Shown one piece after another: positions 26,514-34,912 of a DNA stretch of 64,000 nt (positions within the stretch are counted from its first letter, which is position 1; every line of letters begins with the position of its first letter). Location of the stretch: NCBI RefSeq assembly GCF_036327755.1, contig NZ_CP109596.1:1364001-1428000 (forward strand). The letters run 5' to 3'. The notes under the pieces are model-generated. The model saw only the letters and a program-made list of their open reading frames with translations. It had not been told where the DNA came from and did not search any database. The translations under genes were made by a program, and so were the position numbers. The stretch is from Nocardia sp. NBC_01503 (GTDB lineage Bacteria > Actinomycetota > Actinomycetes > Mycobacteriales > Mycobacteriaceae).

Positions 26514-27944
26514 GTGACCACCAACGGTTTCCGGGCCAAGGGTCTGCGTGTCATCGCCGCGGGCAGCGCCTTGGCCGCGCTGGCGTCATTCGGCCCGGGC
26601 GTGGAACCCGGTGCGGCACGGGCGGATCGGCCACCCGCCATCAATCCCGGACTGTTGCCGCCGGGTGGACCCGCGGCCCCGCCGAGCAAGACCGAGCATC
26701 CCGCCAACTCCCCGTGCGTCAGTACCCAGGCGGGCGGGGACGGCCCGACGATTCCACCGACCCAGCGTGCCCTGGACCTGGAGCACGCCTGGCGATTCTC
26801 CCGCGGCGCAGGACAATTGGTGGCGGTCATCGACACGGGCGTTTCGCCGCATCCCCGCCTGCCCGGCCTCATTCCCGGCGGGGACTACGTCGCCAATTCC
26901 GGTGGCGGCACCGAGGACTGCGATGCGCACGGCACGATCGTCGCCGGACTCATTGCCGCGGAACAGGAACCGGGCCAGGGCTTCGCGGGTGTCGCCCCGG
27001 AGGCGCGGATCATGACCATCCGACAGACCAGCGCCCTCTATCAGGTCGAGGGTGCGAGCCGAGACAAAGGCCCGGACGATTTCCCGGACGGCTACGGCAA
27101 GATCTCCGCACTCGCCTCGGCCATCCGGCGCGCCGCCGATGCCGGGGCGCGCGTCATCAATATCTCCCTGGTGGCCTGTCCCACAAAGGAACCCGAGAGC
27201 ACCGAGATGGGCATGCTCGGCGCGGCGGTGCGGTACGCGGCGGTGGAGAAGGACGTCGTCATAGTCACCTCGGCGGGCAATACCGACACCTGTAAGGCGA
27301 GCAATCCCGGTATCGACCCGCTGCATCCGAACGCCGATCTCTGGAACCGCATCACCTCGTATGTGGCCCCGGCCTGGTGGGACGAGTACGTACTCTCGGT
27401 GGGCTCCATCGACGCCTTCGGCCAGCCGTCCAAATTCACGGTTCCCGGGCCGTGGGTCGGTGTGGCCGCACCGGGTGAGGATGTCATCTCCCTGGATCCG
27501 CGCGGACCGGGGCTCACCACGGCGAAATTCACCAATCAGGGTCAGGTGAACCGGTACAGCGGAACGAGTTTCGCGGCGCCGTACGTCTCCGGCGTTGCGG
27601 CACTGCTGCGTTCACGCTTCCCGGATATGCCCGCCCACGAGGTCATCGAGCGCATCGAGGCCACCGCGCACGCGCCCGGCGAGGGTTGGAATCCCTATAT
27701 CGGTTACGGCGCTGTCGATCCCGTCGCCGCCCTCACCGCCGAGGTGCCCAAGGATCTCCCGCCCAAACAACCCAGCGCCGCCAGGGATAAGCAACTCCCG
27801 CTCCCCGCCGAGCCCGAAGCGCCCGACAACACCGCCCGCGATGTGGCGCTCATCGGCACCGGAATCGTCGGTCTACTCCTGGTTTTGGGCTTCCTGGCGT
27901 CATTCCCCCTGCGCCGCAGGTTCGGAATGCACTCCGACGACTGA
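26514..27944 (+). CDS. mycP: Membrane-anchored subtilisin-like protease mycosin
   Basis: Mycosins are subtilases tethered to the outer face of the membrane that stabilise the ESX complex and process some substrates. This 476-residue protein has a signal peptide, the catalytic triad D107 (AVIDTGV), H139 (DCDAHGTIVAG) and S352 (GTSFAAPYVSG), the oxyanion Asn in SAGN, extra Cys pairs, a Pro-rich stretch and a C-terminal membrane helix (ALIGTGIVGLLLVLGFLASF) with a short basic tail. It starts at GTG 26514 with no strong ribosome-binding site. It follows eccD and converges on eccB, the two stops flanking a copy of the dispersed repeat. Confidence 0.96.
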   Translation: MTTNGFRAKGLRVIAAGSALAALASFGPGVEPGAARADRPPAINPGLLPPGGPAAPPSKTEHPANSPCVSTQAGGDGPTIPPTQRALDLEHAWRFSRGAGQLVAVIDTGVSPHPRLPGLIPGGDYVANSGGGTEDCDAHGTIVAGLIAAEQEPGQGFAGVAPEARIMTIRQTSALYQVEGASRDKGPDDFPDGYGKISALASAIRRAADAGARVINISLVACPTKEPESTEMGMLGAAVRYAAVEKDVVIVTSAGNTDTCKASNPGIDPLHPNADLWNRITSYVAPAWWDEYVLSVGSIDAFGQPSKFTVPGPWVGVAAPGEDVISLDPRGPGLTTAKFTNQGQVNRYSGTSFAAPYVSGVAALLRSRFPDMPAHEVIERIEATAHAPGEGWNPYIGYGAVDPVAALTAEVPKDLPPKQPSAARDKQLPLPAEPEAPDNTARDVALIGTGIVGLLLVLGFLASFPLRRRFGMHSDD

Positions 27945-27950
27945 CTTCCC

Positions 27951-27987
27951 CGTCATCCCGGCATGCTTGTGGCCGGGATCCACACAC
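27951..27987. repeat. Dispersed palindromic repeat copy between mycP and eccB
   Basis: This near-consensus copy (cgtcatcccggcatgc, loop, ggccgggatccacaca) fills almost the whole 47-bp gap between the convergent stops of mycP and eccB. Its hairpin is present on both strands, so it could terminate both transcripts. Confidence 0.8.
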
Positions 27988-27991
27988 CAAC

Positions 27992-29470
27992 TCAGTTCTG
28001 CGATTTGACCGGTTCCCCCGCCGGATTCGGATCGGGTGCGACCCCGTCATGCGCCACCATGGCCGCCTCCCGACTCAGCGTCGGCCCGGCGGCCAGCAGT
28101 CCGACGATCGGCCAGGGCGCAGGTTCGGGTCGAACCGACTCCGGGTCCATACCGAGCGCTTTCGCGGCCTCGAGATCCCTGATGCCGTAGCGCACACCGT
28201 AATCGGAGATGAAGAACAGGCTGTCCCGCCGCTGACTGTCCGGCTCCAGCCCGGTGGTCTGTACATACGCGCCCGCACCGGGCTTCATGTAATACGAATC
28301 CACTTCCGGCCCATTGCCATCGGCCTGGGCGAGCGGCACCAGCCGGGCACGATCCGGGATCGGCACGGCGTGGCCGGTGAGCACCGTCAGGTCCGCATGC
28401 TTGCTGCCGTCCGCCTTGTCGGCGGCGCCGACCGGCTGCCAGGCCAGGCAGTCGACGGGTTGATCCTTGCCCTCCACAATGCCGGGCGCCTTATCGGGAT
28501 AGTCCGAGACCGGCAGCGCCGAGGAGACCGGTGCGCCGGTGCGATCCGCCTGCGCGATGTGATCATCGGCGGCCGTGGACCGATACGCATTGCGCACGAT
28601 ATCGGCCGTCAACGGCGACACCGGCTGTAATCCATCGGCCAGCACCACATAGTTCCGGCTGTCGGTGCGCACCTGCACCACATCCGCGATCCGATGGTCA
28701 CCGATCGAATAGTTCGGCGCGGCACCGGCATTCGCGATCTGCGGGGGCACGATCGGCAGCACCTCGGGAATCGCGTCGAGCAGGCCCTCGCTGATGGGCC
28801 GCGGGGTATGCCCGCGAATATCGAGGGCGTCCACCACCGCGCGATCGTTCATATCCACCTGCGCGCGGTGATTGTCGTAGATCAGATAGGTGTGGTCGCG
28901 CCCCTGCACCAGCAGCGCCTTCCCGGACTCCAGCGCCGCGGCCTTCTCCCCCAGCTCCGGGTCACCGGCGAGCACCGACGTGGTGAGTGTCCGGCTGCCG
29001 TCATTGGCCAGCACATCGCAGACGGTCCAACCGCGGCCATTGCTCGCGGATTCGAAGTTCAGGGTGGCGGGTGCGCCCGGAATGCCGATGAGCTGTCCGC
29101 GCGGCTTCTTGCCGAGCTCGGACTCCTTCACCGTCGCCGGTTTGGCCGCCTCCCCCGCCGCCAGCCGCGCCGAGGACAGATTCAGCGCCGGATGCACCAC
29201 ATTGTCGATGACCACGTAGACGGCCCCGGTGTCCTTGCCGATGAGGATCTTGTTCGACCCGATCTTGTCCTGCGGTCGCAGTAGAGCAAGCACCCCGCAA
29301 CCCGCCAGTGCGACACACGCCAGGATGAGTCCGACGCTGAATGCCCGGGACTGCGAGCGCATCGGGTCGTGCAGCATTCGCACGTCCCTGCGGACCAGGG
29401 CGTGTTCCATGCGGCGAACCAGGAAGCGATAGCCGCTGACCTGCCATCGCGTCGTCGGTTTTGAAGGCAT
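27992..29470 (-). CDS. eccB: ESX membrane component EccB
   Basis: EccB has one membrane helix and a large outer domain and is part of the ESX core complex. The 492-residue protein begins MPSKPTTRWQVSGYRFL, a typical EccB start, at ATG 29470 behind GGGGGAG. The helix (AFSVGLILACVALAGCGVLA, about 50-70) is followed by the R-repeat outer domain with motifs such as ILIGKDTGAVYVVIDN, LLVQGRDHTYLIYD and FFISDYGVRYGI. A longer open frame continues upstream, but it is antisense to eccE and is not coding. It is divergent from eccE with a 114-bp gap that may hold two promoters. Confidence 0.96.
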   Translation of the reverse strand: MPSKPTTRWQVSGYRFLVRRMEHALVRRDVRMLHDPMRSQSRAFSVGLILACVALAGCGVLALLRPQDKIGSNKILIGKDTGAVYVVIDNVVHPALNLSSARLAAGEAAKPATVKESELGKKPRGQLIGIPGAPATLNFESASNGRGWTVCDVLANDGSRTLTTSVLAGDPELGEKAAALESGKALLVQGRDHTYLIYDNHRAQVDMNDRAVVDALDIRGHTPRPISEGLLDAIPEVLPIVPPQIANAGAAPNYSIGDHRIADVVQVRTDSRNYVVLADGLQPVSPLTADIVRNAYRSTAADDHIAQADRTGAPVSSALPVSDYPDKAPGIVEGKDQPVDCLAWQPVGAADKADGSKHADLTVLTGHAVPIPDRARLVPLAQADGNGPEVDSYYMKPGAGAYVQTTGLEPDSQRRDSLFFISDYGVRYGIRDLEAAKALGMDPESVRPEPAPWPIVGLLAAGPTLSREAAMVAHDGVAPDPNPAGEPVKSQN

Positions 29471-29584
29471 AAAACTCCCCCGACCAGTGATTGCGTTCGC
29501 CGCACACAGTACAGTTCCCGGGAATCCGCATTCGCACTCGGCCACGAATTTCGCACCGCCGGGTCCGGCAATTGGGGGCAGACG

Positions 29585-31198
29585 ATGGCCCGAACGGGCA
29601 TACCGAACCTGCTGGTCGCGCAGTCGGCCGCGGTGGTCGCACTGTTCGTCGCGGTGGTGTGCGGAGTGCCGTTCCGGGTGGCGCTGGGTGTGGCCATAGC
29701 ATTCGGACTGGTCTTTTTGTTGCCAATTGGCAAACGACCAGTTTCCGAGTGGATCGGCACCCGAATGCGCTTCCGCGCCCGCCGCCCCCGACCCGTAGCC
29801 GACCTCATCGACTTCCACGCGCCCGATGGCCGCTCCCTCGGACTCTTCCGCGACGGCAGCCGCGTGGTCGCCGTGGTCGAGGTACTCCCACCCAGGGGCG
29901 GACTCACCCGGCTCGGCCGCAGCACCGTACAATCGGCACATCTGCTGCCACTGCCCGAACTCGCGAAAAGCCTTGGCCAGCACGATATTCTGCTCGCCGG
30001 TATCGATATCGTCTCGCACGGTCACCGCAGCCGCTCCGGTACACCCGCCGGGGCCATCTACGAATCCCTGATCGGCCCACTGCCCGCCACGGCGCACCGC
30101 ACGGTCTGGCTGGCCATCGCCTTCGATCCGCTGCGCTGCCCGGATGCCGCCGATCGGCGCGGCGGCGGACTGCACGGCGCGTGCCGGGCGGTCACCATCG
30201 CCACCCAGCGCGTCCTGCGCACCCTGGAGGACGCCGGTTGCGCGGCGCGAATTCTCACCGCACCCGAAATCACCAAGGCGACACTGCAAATCACCGCCGG
30301 GGTCGACCCACGCGAACTCACCCAGCACTGGCGCTACGCCGAACTCGGCAACAGCGTCAATATCGGAGCGGCGGTACCGCCCAGCCGACTCGACTCCGAA
30401 CAGCTTGCGCGCCTGTGGGTTCCGGCCTCGCGCGGCACCACCGTGGCGGTGCGGCTGCGACCGGGCAGCTCGGCGGAGACGGTGCATATCGGTGCGGCCT
30501 GGCGGCTCACGGCCCGGGAACTGCCCGAGGATCAACTGCAGCCACACATGATCTCCATGAACGGACGGCACCGCGAGGGCCTGCTCGCGCAATTGCCGCT
30601 CGCGGCACCGGGAATGGACGACACCATCCCCACCGAGGAGCGTGCGATCGCCGATATCACCGCCGTCGAATTGCCTTCGGCGGGCTGCGGACAGCTGGTC
30701 GGCTCCGATGATGAGGGCAATGGCGTCGCCGTCCGCGTGGTGGGACAGGGCATTTCGAGCGTTTACGTCGCCGGTGAACTGTATTTGGCACAGCAGCTGG
30801 TATTCCGCGCACTGGCGGTGGGCGAACGCGTGCTGCTGCGCACCGAACGCCCGCAGGTGTGGGAGCAGCTCATCACCACCATCGGCAACCCGGAGCGACT
30901 GACCCTGGCCGCCGATACCCACGAATCGGACTCCGGGTTCACCGCGGTACTGGTGGACGGCGTCCTCGCACCCGCCCCACATGCCGGAATCACCACCATC
31001 TACCTGGCCGGTGACCCGCTGGGCTGGCCCGGCGCGCGACCTGACCTGTCCATCGTGCAACCGAGCGCGGCGGGCAATCGCGTCACCCTGCGCACCGGCA
31101 CCACCCACGTCGAGTTGAACCTGGTCTCCATCCCCCGCGAATCCACCTACATCGGCCAGCCCCGCGCCGCCACCGCCATGGCCGGTCAGCCCGGCTGA
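29585..31198 (+). CDS. eccE: ESX membrane component EccE
   Basis: This 537-residue protein has two N-terminal membrane helices (about 8-50: LLVAQSAAVVALFVAVVCGV and VALGVAIAFGLVFLLPIG) followed by a long cytoplasmic or peripheral domain, as in EccE, which sits at the edge of the ESX membrane complex. Family-like segments are LIDFHAPDGRSLGLFRDGSRVV and VTIATQRVLRTLEDAG. It starts at ATG 29585 after a GGGGGC stretch. M. tuberculosis ESX-4 lacks EccE, whereas ESX-4 loci of Nocardia and some rapidly growing mycobacteria keep it, so this locus looks like the fuller ancestral form. Confidence 0.88.
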   Translation: MARTGIPNLLVAQSAAVVALFVAVVCGVPFRVALGVAIAFGLVFLLPIGKRPVSEWIGTRMRFRARRPRPVADLIDFHAPDGRSLGLFRDGSRVVAVVEVLPPRGGLTRLGRSTVQSAHLLPLPELAKSLGQHDILLAGIDIVSHGHRSRSGTPAGAIYESLIGPLPATAHRTVWLAIAFDPLRCPDAADRRGGGLHGACRAVTIATQRVLRTLEDAGCAARILTAPEITKATLQITAGVDPRELTQHWRYAELGNSVNIGAAVPPSRLDSEQLARLWVPASRGTTVAVRLRPGSSAETVHIGAAWRLTARELPEDQLQPHMISMNGRHREGLLAQLPLAAPGMDDTIPTEERAIADITAVELPSAGCGQLVGSDDEGNGVAVRVVGQGISSVYVAGELYLAQQLVFRALAVGERVLLRTERPQVWEQLITTIGNPERLTLAADTHESDSGFTAVLVDGVLAPAPHAGITTIYLAGDPLGWPGARPDLSIVQPSAAGNRVTLRTGTTHVELNLVSIPRESTYIGQPRAATAMAGQPG

Positions 31199-31206
31199 CC
31201 GAGCCG

Positions 31207-31314
31207 ATCGGCCGTACGCGGTCGGCCGGTTCAGCGGCCGTGTGCCGGGTCAGCGCGGCTGGACCGGCCCCCTCCTCATCGGTCATACGCGGTCGGCCGG
31301 TTCGGTGGCCGTGT
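31207..31314. repeat. Degenerate direct repeat downstream of eccE
   Basis: Two 37-base copies, 31207-31243 and 31278-31314, differ at only a few positions and share the core tacgcggtcggccggttc followed by ggccgtgt; their spacing is 71 bases. Weaker traces (acgcggccgaccggg and acgcggtcagccggg) continue to about 31380. They lie between the convergent eccE and FMN reductase genes. The function is unknown. Confidence 0.65.
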
Positions 31315-31371
31315 CGCGACTACGCGGCCGACCGGGCTGCCGGGCTACCGCCGCACGCCGCGACCACGCGG

Positions 31372-31932
31372 TCAGCCGGGGTAGGGGTCCGTCGCGCGGG
31401 CATCGCGCAAAGTCCTTCCCCACCAGCCGAGTTGGCGCAGTAGGCGCGCCGCCGCGTCGATCGCCGCGCCGTCCCGAGTCTCCCCGGCGGCATCGAATTT
31501 CCGCTTGGCTTCATGGAAGCTCACGGTCTCCCGAATGGAAACCATATGGATTTCGGCCACGACTTGGCGGAGTTGCTCGACGGCACGCAGCCCGCCCGAC
31601 AACCCGCCATAACTCACGAATCCGATCGGCTTGGCCCGCCACTCCCGCTTCGCGGTATCGAGCGCGGTCTTCAGCGAGGCCGGATATCCGTGGTTGTACT
31701 CCGAGGTCACCACCGCGAAAGCGTCTGCGGCGGCGATCCTTTCGCAGTAGGCCCGCGACTCCGGCGTCACACCCAGATCCAACGGCAGCGGCGTATCGAT
31801 CAGATCGATGACGCCCACCTCGAATTGCCCGTCCGCCCGCGCCGCCCGCAGAAACCAGTCCGCGACCACCGGTGCGAACCGCTCCGGGCGCACACTGGCA
31901 ACGATTACCTCTAGCCGCAGTGGAGTGCTCAC
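31372..31932 (-). CDS. NADPH-dependent FMN reductase family protein
   Basis: This 186-residue flavodoxin-fold protein has the loops of the NADPH:FMN/azo- and chromate-reductase family: VIVASVRPERF at the N terminus (phosphate of FMN), TSEYNHGYPASLKTALD (about 95-111, flavin and dimer contact) and SYGGLSGGLRAVEQLR (about 124-139). It is cytosolic. It starts at GTG 31932 with only a weak ribosome-binding site. No functional partner is evident next to it. The substrate could be quinones, azo dyes or free FMN. Confidence 0.85.
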   Translation of the reverse strand: MSTPLRLEVIVASVRPERFAPVVADWFLRAARADGQFEVGVIDLIDTPLPLDLGVTPESRAYCERIAAADAFAVVTSEYNHGYPASLKTALDTAKREWRAKPIGFVSYGGLSGGLRAVEQLRQVVAEIHMVSIRETVSFHEAKRKFDAAGETRDGAAIDAAARLLRQLGWWGRTLRDARATDPYPG

Positions 31933-32007
31933 CCGCCGAGCCTAAGCCGCGTCCACCACGATTCCGGAAAGGCCGCGCCACATCCCCGCCACCCGCGCAC
32001 CACACCC

Positions 32008-32043
32008 CGTCATCCCGGCATGTGCTCGGCCGCGACGCACACC
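32008..32043. repeat. Dispersed palindromic repeat, degenerate copy
   Basis: This copy keeps cgtcatcccggcatgt and a decayed right arm, ggccgcgacgcacacc, in the 193-bp gap between the reductase and epimerase genes. The rest of that gap shows nothing recognisable. Confidence 0.6.
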
Positions 32044-32125
32044 GGCGTACCTATGCCAATCGAATGCTCTCCGACCGAAAGCGCGCCGAACCGACGGGTG
32101 GGTTCCGCATGAACCCTCCAGGGCA

Positions 32126-33493
32126 CTAGCGCCCAGCCGATGTAGTGGCGTAGCCGGACAGTCCCGCTCCCGGACCGGTACGCGCGCTGAATTCCAGTGC
32201 GTGCCTGGCACGTTCGGGATTCGCGACCAGATGCCGGATATCGGTGATCCGGTACTGCCCGGTCACCACCGGCGTGGGCCCGTCCAGCGCCTTGGCCATT
32301 ATGGCGGCCACCTCCCACAGCGTGAGCGGCTGCCCCGAGGCGATATTCAGCGGTACGAATCCGGCGAGCCGCCGCTGCACCGCGGCCACCGTGGCCGCGG
32401 CGACATCGCGCACATGCACGAAATCCCTTACTTGCCCGCCGTCTTCGAACACCCGGGGCGGTCGCCCGGCCAGCAGATCGGCCCGGAAGCGCGACACCAC
32501 ACCGGCTTCCGCCGATCGCACTGTGCGCCCGTCGTCGACCGGGGCACCGTAGACATGGTGGTATCGCAACACGGTCGCCGCCGATCCGGTGCTGGCCACC
32601 CAGGCGAGCGCGTAATGCTCCTGCGCGACTTTGCTTGCCGCATAAGCGCTCCGGGGTCGCAGCGGCGCGTCCTCGCCGAGTGATTCCCAGGTCAGCAGGT
32701 CCCCGGTGCGCGGTGCGCGATGATCGAACAGTCCCCGATCCAGGTCCGCCCGCCGCCGCAATCCCGGAAAGAACGGTCCCTGCCGTCCCGCCCGATACCG
32801 GCCCTCGCCGTACACCGCGACCGAGGAGGCCAGTACCAGCCGCCGTACGCCCGCCCGCTCCATGGCCGCCAGCAACACCGCGGTCCCGGCGTCATTGTGC
32901 GTGGCGTACACCGCCGCCCGCTGCATCTCCAGGGGCCCGGACCGCGCCGATTCCCGTCCACCATCGGCCGGTCCGCGTACACAGGGCCCGGCCCCATGCC
33001 CGACATCCTCGCGCCGTCCAGCCGAAGTCTGTACGCACCCACAGGGTTCCACACCGCCCGCGGCGCGCAAGGCACCGTATCCGGCCGGCCGATCGCCATC
33101 CCCCGCTTCCGTCATCGCATCCGGCTCCCTGGCGGCATCCGGCCGGTCCGGTCCGTCCGGTTTATCGGCCCGGCCGGATACCGGTCGCGGCGGCACCCAC
33201 CGGCCCGGAGTGGTGCCCGGCAGGTCCGGCACGGGAACCGCGGCGGCCAGGTGGCAAACCACGTCCACACCGCGCAGCAGCGGCTCGAGCGCTTCGGGAT
33301 TGCGAATATCGACGCGGGAAACGCCTTCGGGGGCAGTCGGATTGATGCCGTGGACCGAGTCCAGAAGATTGTCGACGGCGATCACCTCGTGCCCGGCGGC
33401 CAGTAGCGCGCGATACACATGGGAGCCGATATAGCCTGCCGCCCCGGTCAGCAGAACTCGCGTCCGGTCGGCCTGCGGTCCGCCTTCGCTCAT
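32126..33493 (-). CDS. NAD-dependent epimerase/dehydratase with a 100-residue insert
   Basis: This 455-residue extended short-chain dehydrogenase has the NAD-binding motif GAAGYIGSH (17-25), the acidic residue of DNLLDS after beta-2, the catalytic SAYAASK (Tyr and Lys) and a substrate segment RYHHVYG. Family members are near 310-350 residues. The excess comes from residues about 91-190, a Pro/Gly/Arg/Asp-rich, Cys-containing segment without fold-like pattern, set between HLAAAVP and the YATHNDAGTAVLLAAMERAG helix where relatives have only a few residues. The frame is intact on both sides. It might be a surface loop or a repaired insertion. It starts at ATG 33493. The sugar-nucleotide substrate cannot be told from sequence. 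Confidence 0.85.
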   Translation of the reverse strand: MSEGGPQADRTRVLLTGAAGYIGSHVYRALLAAGHEVIAVDNLLDSVHGINPTAPEGVSRVDIRNPEALEPLLRGVDVVCHLAAAVPVPDLPGTTPGRWVPPRPVSGRADKPDGPDRPDAAREPDAMTEAGDGDRPAGYGALRAAGGVEPCGCVQTSAGRREDVGHGAGPCVRGPADGGRESARSGPLEMQRAAVYATHNDAGTAVLLAAMERAGVRRLVLASSVAVYGEGRYRAGRQGPFFPGLRRRADLDRGLFDHRAPRTGDLLTWESLGEDAPLRPRSAYAASKVAQEHYALAWVASTGSAATVLRYHHVYGAPVDDGRTVRSAEAGVVSRFRADLLAGRPPRVFEDGGQVRDFVHVRDVAAATVAAVQRRLAGFVPLNIASGQPLTLWEVAAIMAKALDGPTPVVTGQYRITDIRHLVANPERARHALEFSARTGPGAGLSGYATTSAGR

Positions 33494-33643
33494 GGCTTCC
33501 AGCCTAGGCGACGGCCGCCGGGGGTGCGCCCGGCGGCAAGGGTGCGGCCCGGGCCGCGGATGCGGACCGGGCCGGTGAGCTGGGGCTTCGCCATAGCCGC
33601 GCGGCTCGGGGACTGAACGCCCGACGCCGGATGCGGCAGCCGA

Positions 33644-34459
33644 CTACGGCAGTTCGAAGGGCAGCTGCACGCCGGTACCGGTCAGCACGCGGCAGACATC
33701 GCAGGTGTCCTCACCCTCGACATTGGCGATGGCGCGACCGACGAGCGCCTTGAACGGCACCAGATTGCGCTCGAATTCGGCGAAGACGTCGACCGCGCTG
33801 ACACCGTGTCCGGACTCGACACCCGCGTCCAGGTCGGTGACGAGAGCGATTGCGGAGTAGCACATTTCGAGCTCCCGGGCGAGGACGGCCTCTGGATGCC
33901 CGGTCATATTGACCAGCTCCCAGCCGAGCCCGGCGAACCACTGGCTCTCCGCGCGGGTGGAGAAGCGCGGCCCCTGCACCACGACCATGGTGCCGTGATC
34001 CCGCATCGGCAGTTCGGTGCCCGCCGCCGCGATGGCGGCGCTACGCAGCTCACCGCAGTACGGATCGGCGAAGGAGACGTGCACGCCGCCGGCGTCATAG
34101 AAGGTCTGCTCGCGCCCGGAGGTGCGATCCACCAGCTGGTCCGGTACGGCCACGGTGCCCGGCCCCCAGTCGGCGCGCAGGCTGCCGACCGCACAGGGTC
34201 CGAAGATCCGGCGCACACCGAGGCTGCGCAGCGCCCACATATTGGCGCGATAGGGCACGGTGTGCGGCGAGTACTCGTGCTTACGCCCGTGCCGGGGCAG
34301 GAAGGCGACCGATCGCCCCTGGACCTGTCCGATCGTGATGGGCGCGCTCGGAGCACCGTAGGGCGTCTCGAGCTCCACCGTGGTGGCATCGTCACCGAAG
34401 AAGTCGTAGAACCCGCTGCCGCCGATAATGGCCAGCGTGGCCCGAGGATCCGAACTCAT
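33644..34459 (-). CDS. mtnP: S-methyl-5'-thioadenosine / purine nucleoside phosphorylase
   Basis: This 271-residue protein belongs to the MTAP/PNP family, which uses phosphate to split methylthioadenosine or purine nucleosides for salvage. Visible motifs are IIGGSGFYDF at the start (phosphate loop), LPRHGRKHEYSPHTVPYRAN, NMTGHPEAVLARELEMCYS and VTDLDAGV, where the Asp pair favours adenine-type bases. It starts at ATG 34459, the usual beginning for the family. It diverges from the CsoR gene with a 71-bp gap. M. tuberculosis Rv0535 is, from memory, the closest characterised relative. MTA versus purine nucleoside preference is not settled by sequence. Confidence 0.88.
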   Translation of the reverse strand: MSSDPRATLAIIGGSGFYDFFGDDATTVELETPYGAPSAPITIGQVQGRSVAFLPRHGRKHEYSPHTVPYRANMWALRSLGVRRIFGPCAVGSLRADWGPGTVAVPDQLVDRTSGREQTFYDAGGVHVSFADPYCGELRSAAIAAAGTELPMRDHGTMVVVQGPRFSTRAESQWFAGLGWELVNMTGHPEAVLARELEMCYSAIALVTDLDAGVESGHGVSAVDVFAEFERNLVPFKALVGRAIANVEGEDTCDVCRVLTGTGVQLPFELP

Positions 34460-34512
34460 GGCCCAGATTCTCGCGTATGCGTGCGCGAGTGGTGCCACCG
34501 GACCGGAACATG

Positions 34513-34527
34513 TACCCTAGGGGGGTA
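34513..34527 (+). promoter_or_regulatory. CsoR-type operator
   Basis: The 15-base element TACCC-TAGGG-GGGTA is a near-perfect match to the known CsoR box form (TACCC, short centre, GGGTA). It ends three bases before the ATG at 34531 and covers the ribosome-binding stretch AGGGGGG. Bound CsoR would therefore block its own gene, and perhaps the divergent phosphorylase gene. Confidence 0.7.
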
Positions 34528-34530
34528 TTG

Positions 34531-34911
34531 ATGCCGGGAGTGAGGAAATCGTCGGTGACCAGCGAACAGACCGCCACAACCGAATCCGCCGCCGTGACCG
34601 GGACCGATGAGTCCTGCCACGATCACGCCTCGCACGGCTACATCACCGCCAAGGACGACTACCTCAAGCGCCTGCGCCGTATCGAAGGCCAATCCCGCGG
34701 CCTGCAGCGCATGGTCGAGGAGGAGAAGTACTGCATCGATATCCTCACCCAGGTCTCGGCCATGACCAAGGCCCTACAGGCGGTCGCCATGGGCCTGCTC
34801 GAGGATCACATCAGCCACTGTGTCGTCGATGCCGCCATCGCGGGCGGCCCCGAGGCCGAGGCCAAGATCAAGGAAGCCACCGACGCCATCGCGCGCCTGG
34901 TCCGCTCCTGA
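34531..34911 (+). CDS. csoR: CsoR-family copper-sensing repressor
   Basis: This 126-residue all-helical repressor has the DUF156 core (DDYLKRLRRIEGQSRGLQRM). The copper ligands C68, H93 and C97 keep exactly the spacing of C36, H61 and C65 in M. tuberculosis CsoR, and the preceding Tyr is conserved too. This supports Cu(I) rather than formaldehyde or persulphide sensing. A His/Cys-containing N-terminal extension (SCHDHASH) may bind metal as well. The start at ATG 34531 follows AGGGGGG at good distance; a GTG at 34558 is an alternative. No copper ATPase or metallothionein gene is next to it, so its main targets may be elsewhere. Confidence 0.88.
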   Translation: MPGVRKSSVTSEQTATTESAAVTGTDESCHDHASHGYITAKDDYLKRLRRIEGQSRGLQRMVEEEKYCIDILTQVSAMTKALQAVAMGLLEDHISHCVVDAAIAGGPEAEAKIKEATDAIARLVRS

Positions 34912-34912
34912 G

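Noticed and set aside
29491..30711. Plus-strand frame of 406 codons overlapping eccE
   Set aside because: Out of frame with eccE, very Arg/His/Pro-rich, no domain; a shadow frame.
29471..31108. Upstream extension of the eccB frame
   Set aside because: It is antisense to eccE, and family members begin at MPSKPTTRWQ (29470) with a good ribosome-binding site.
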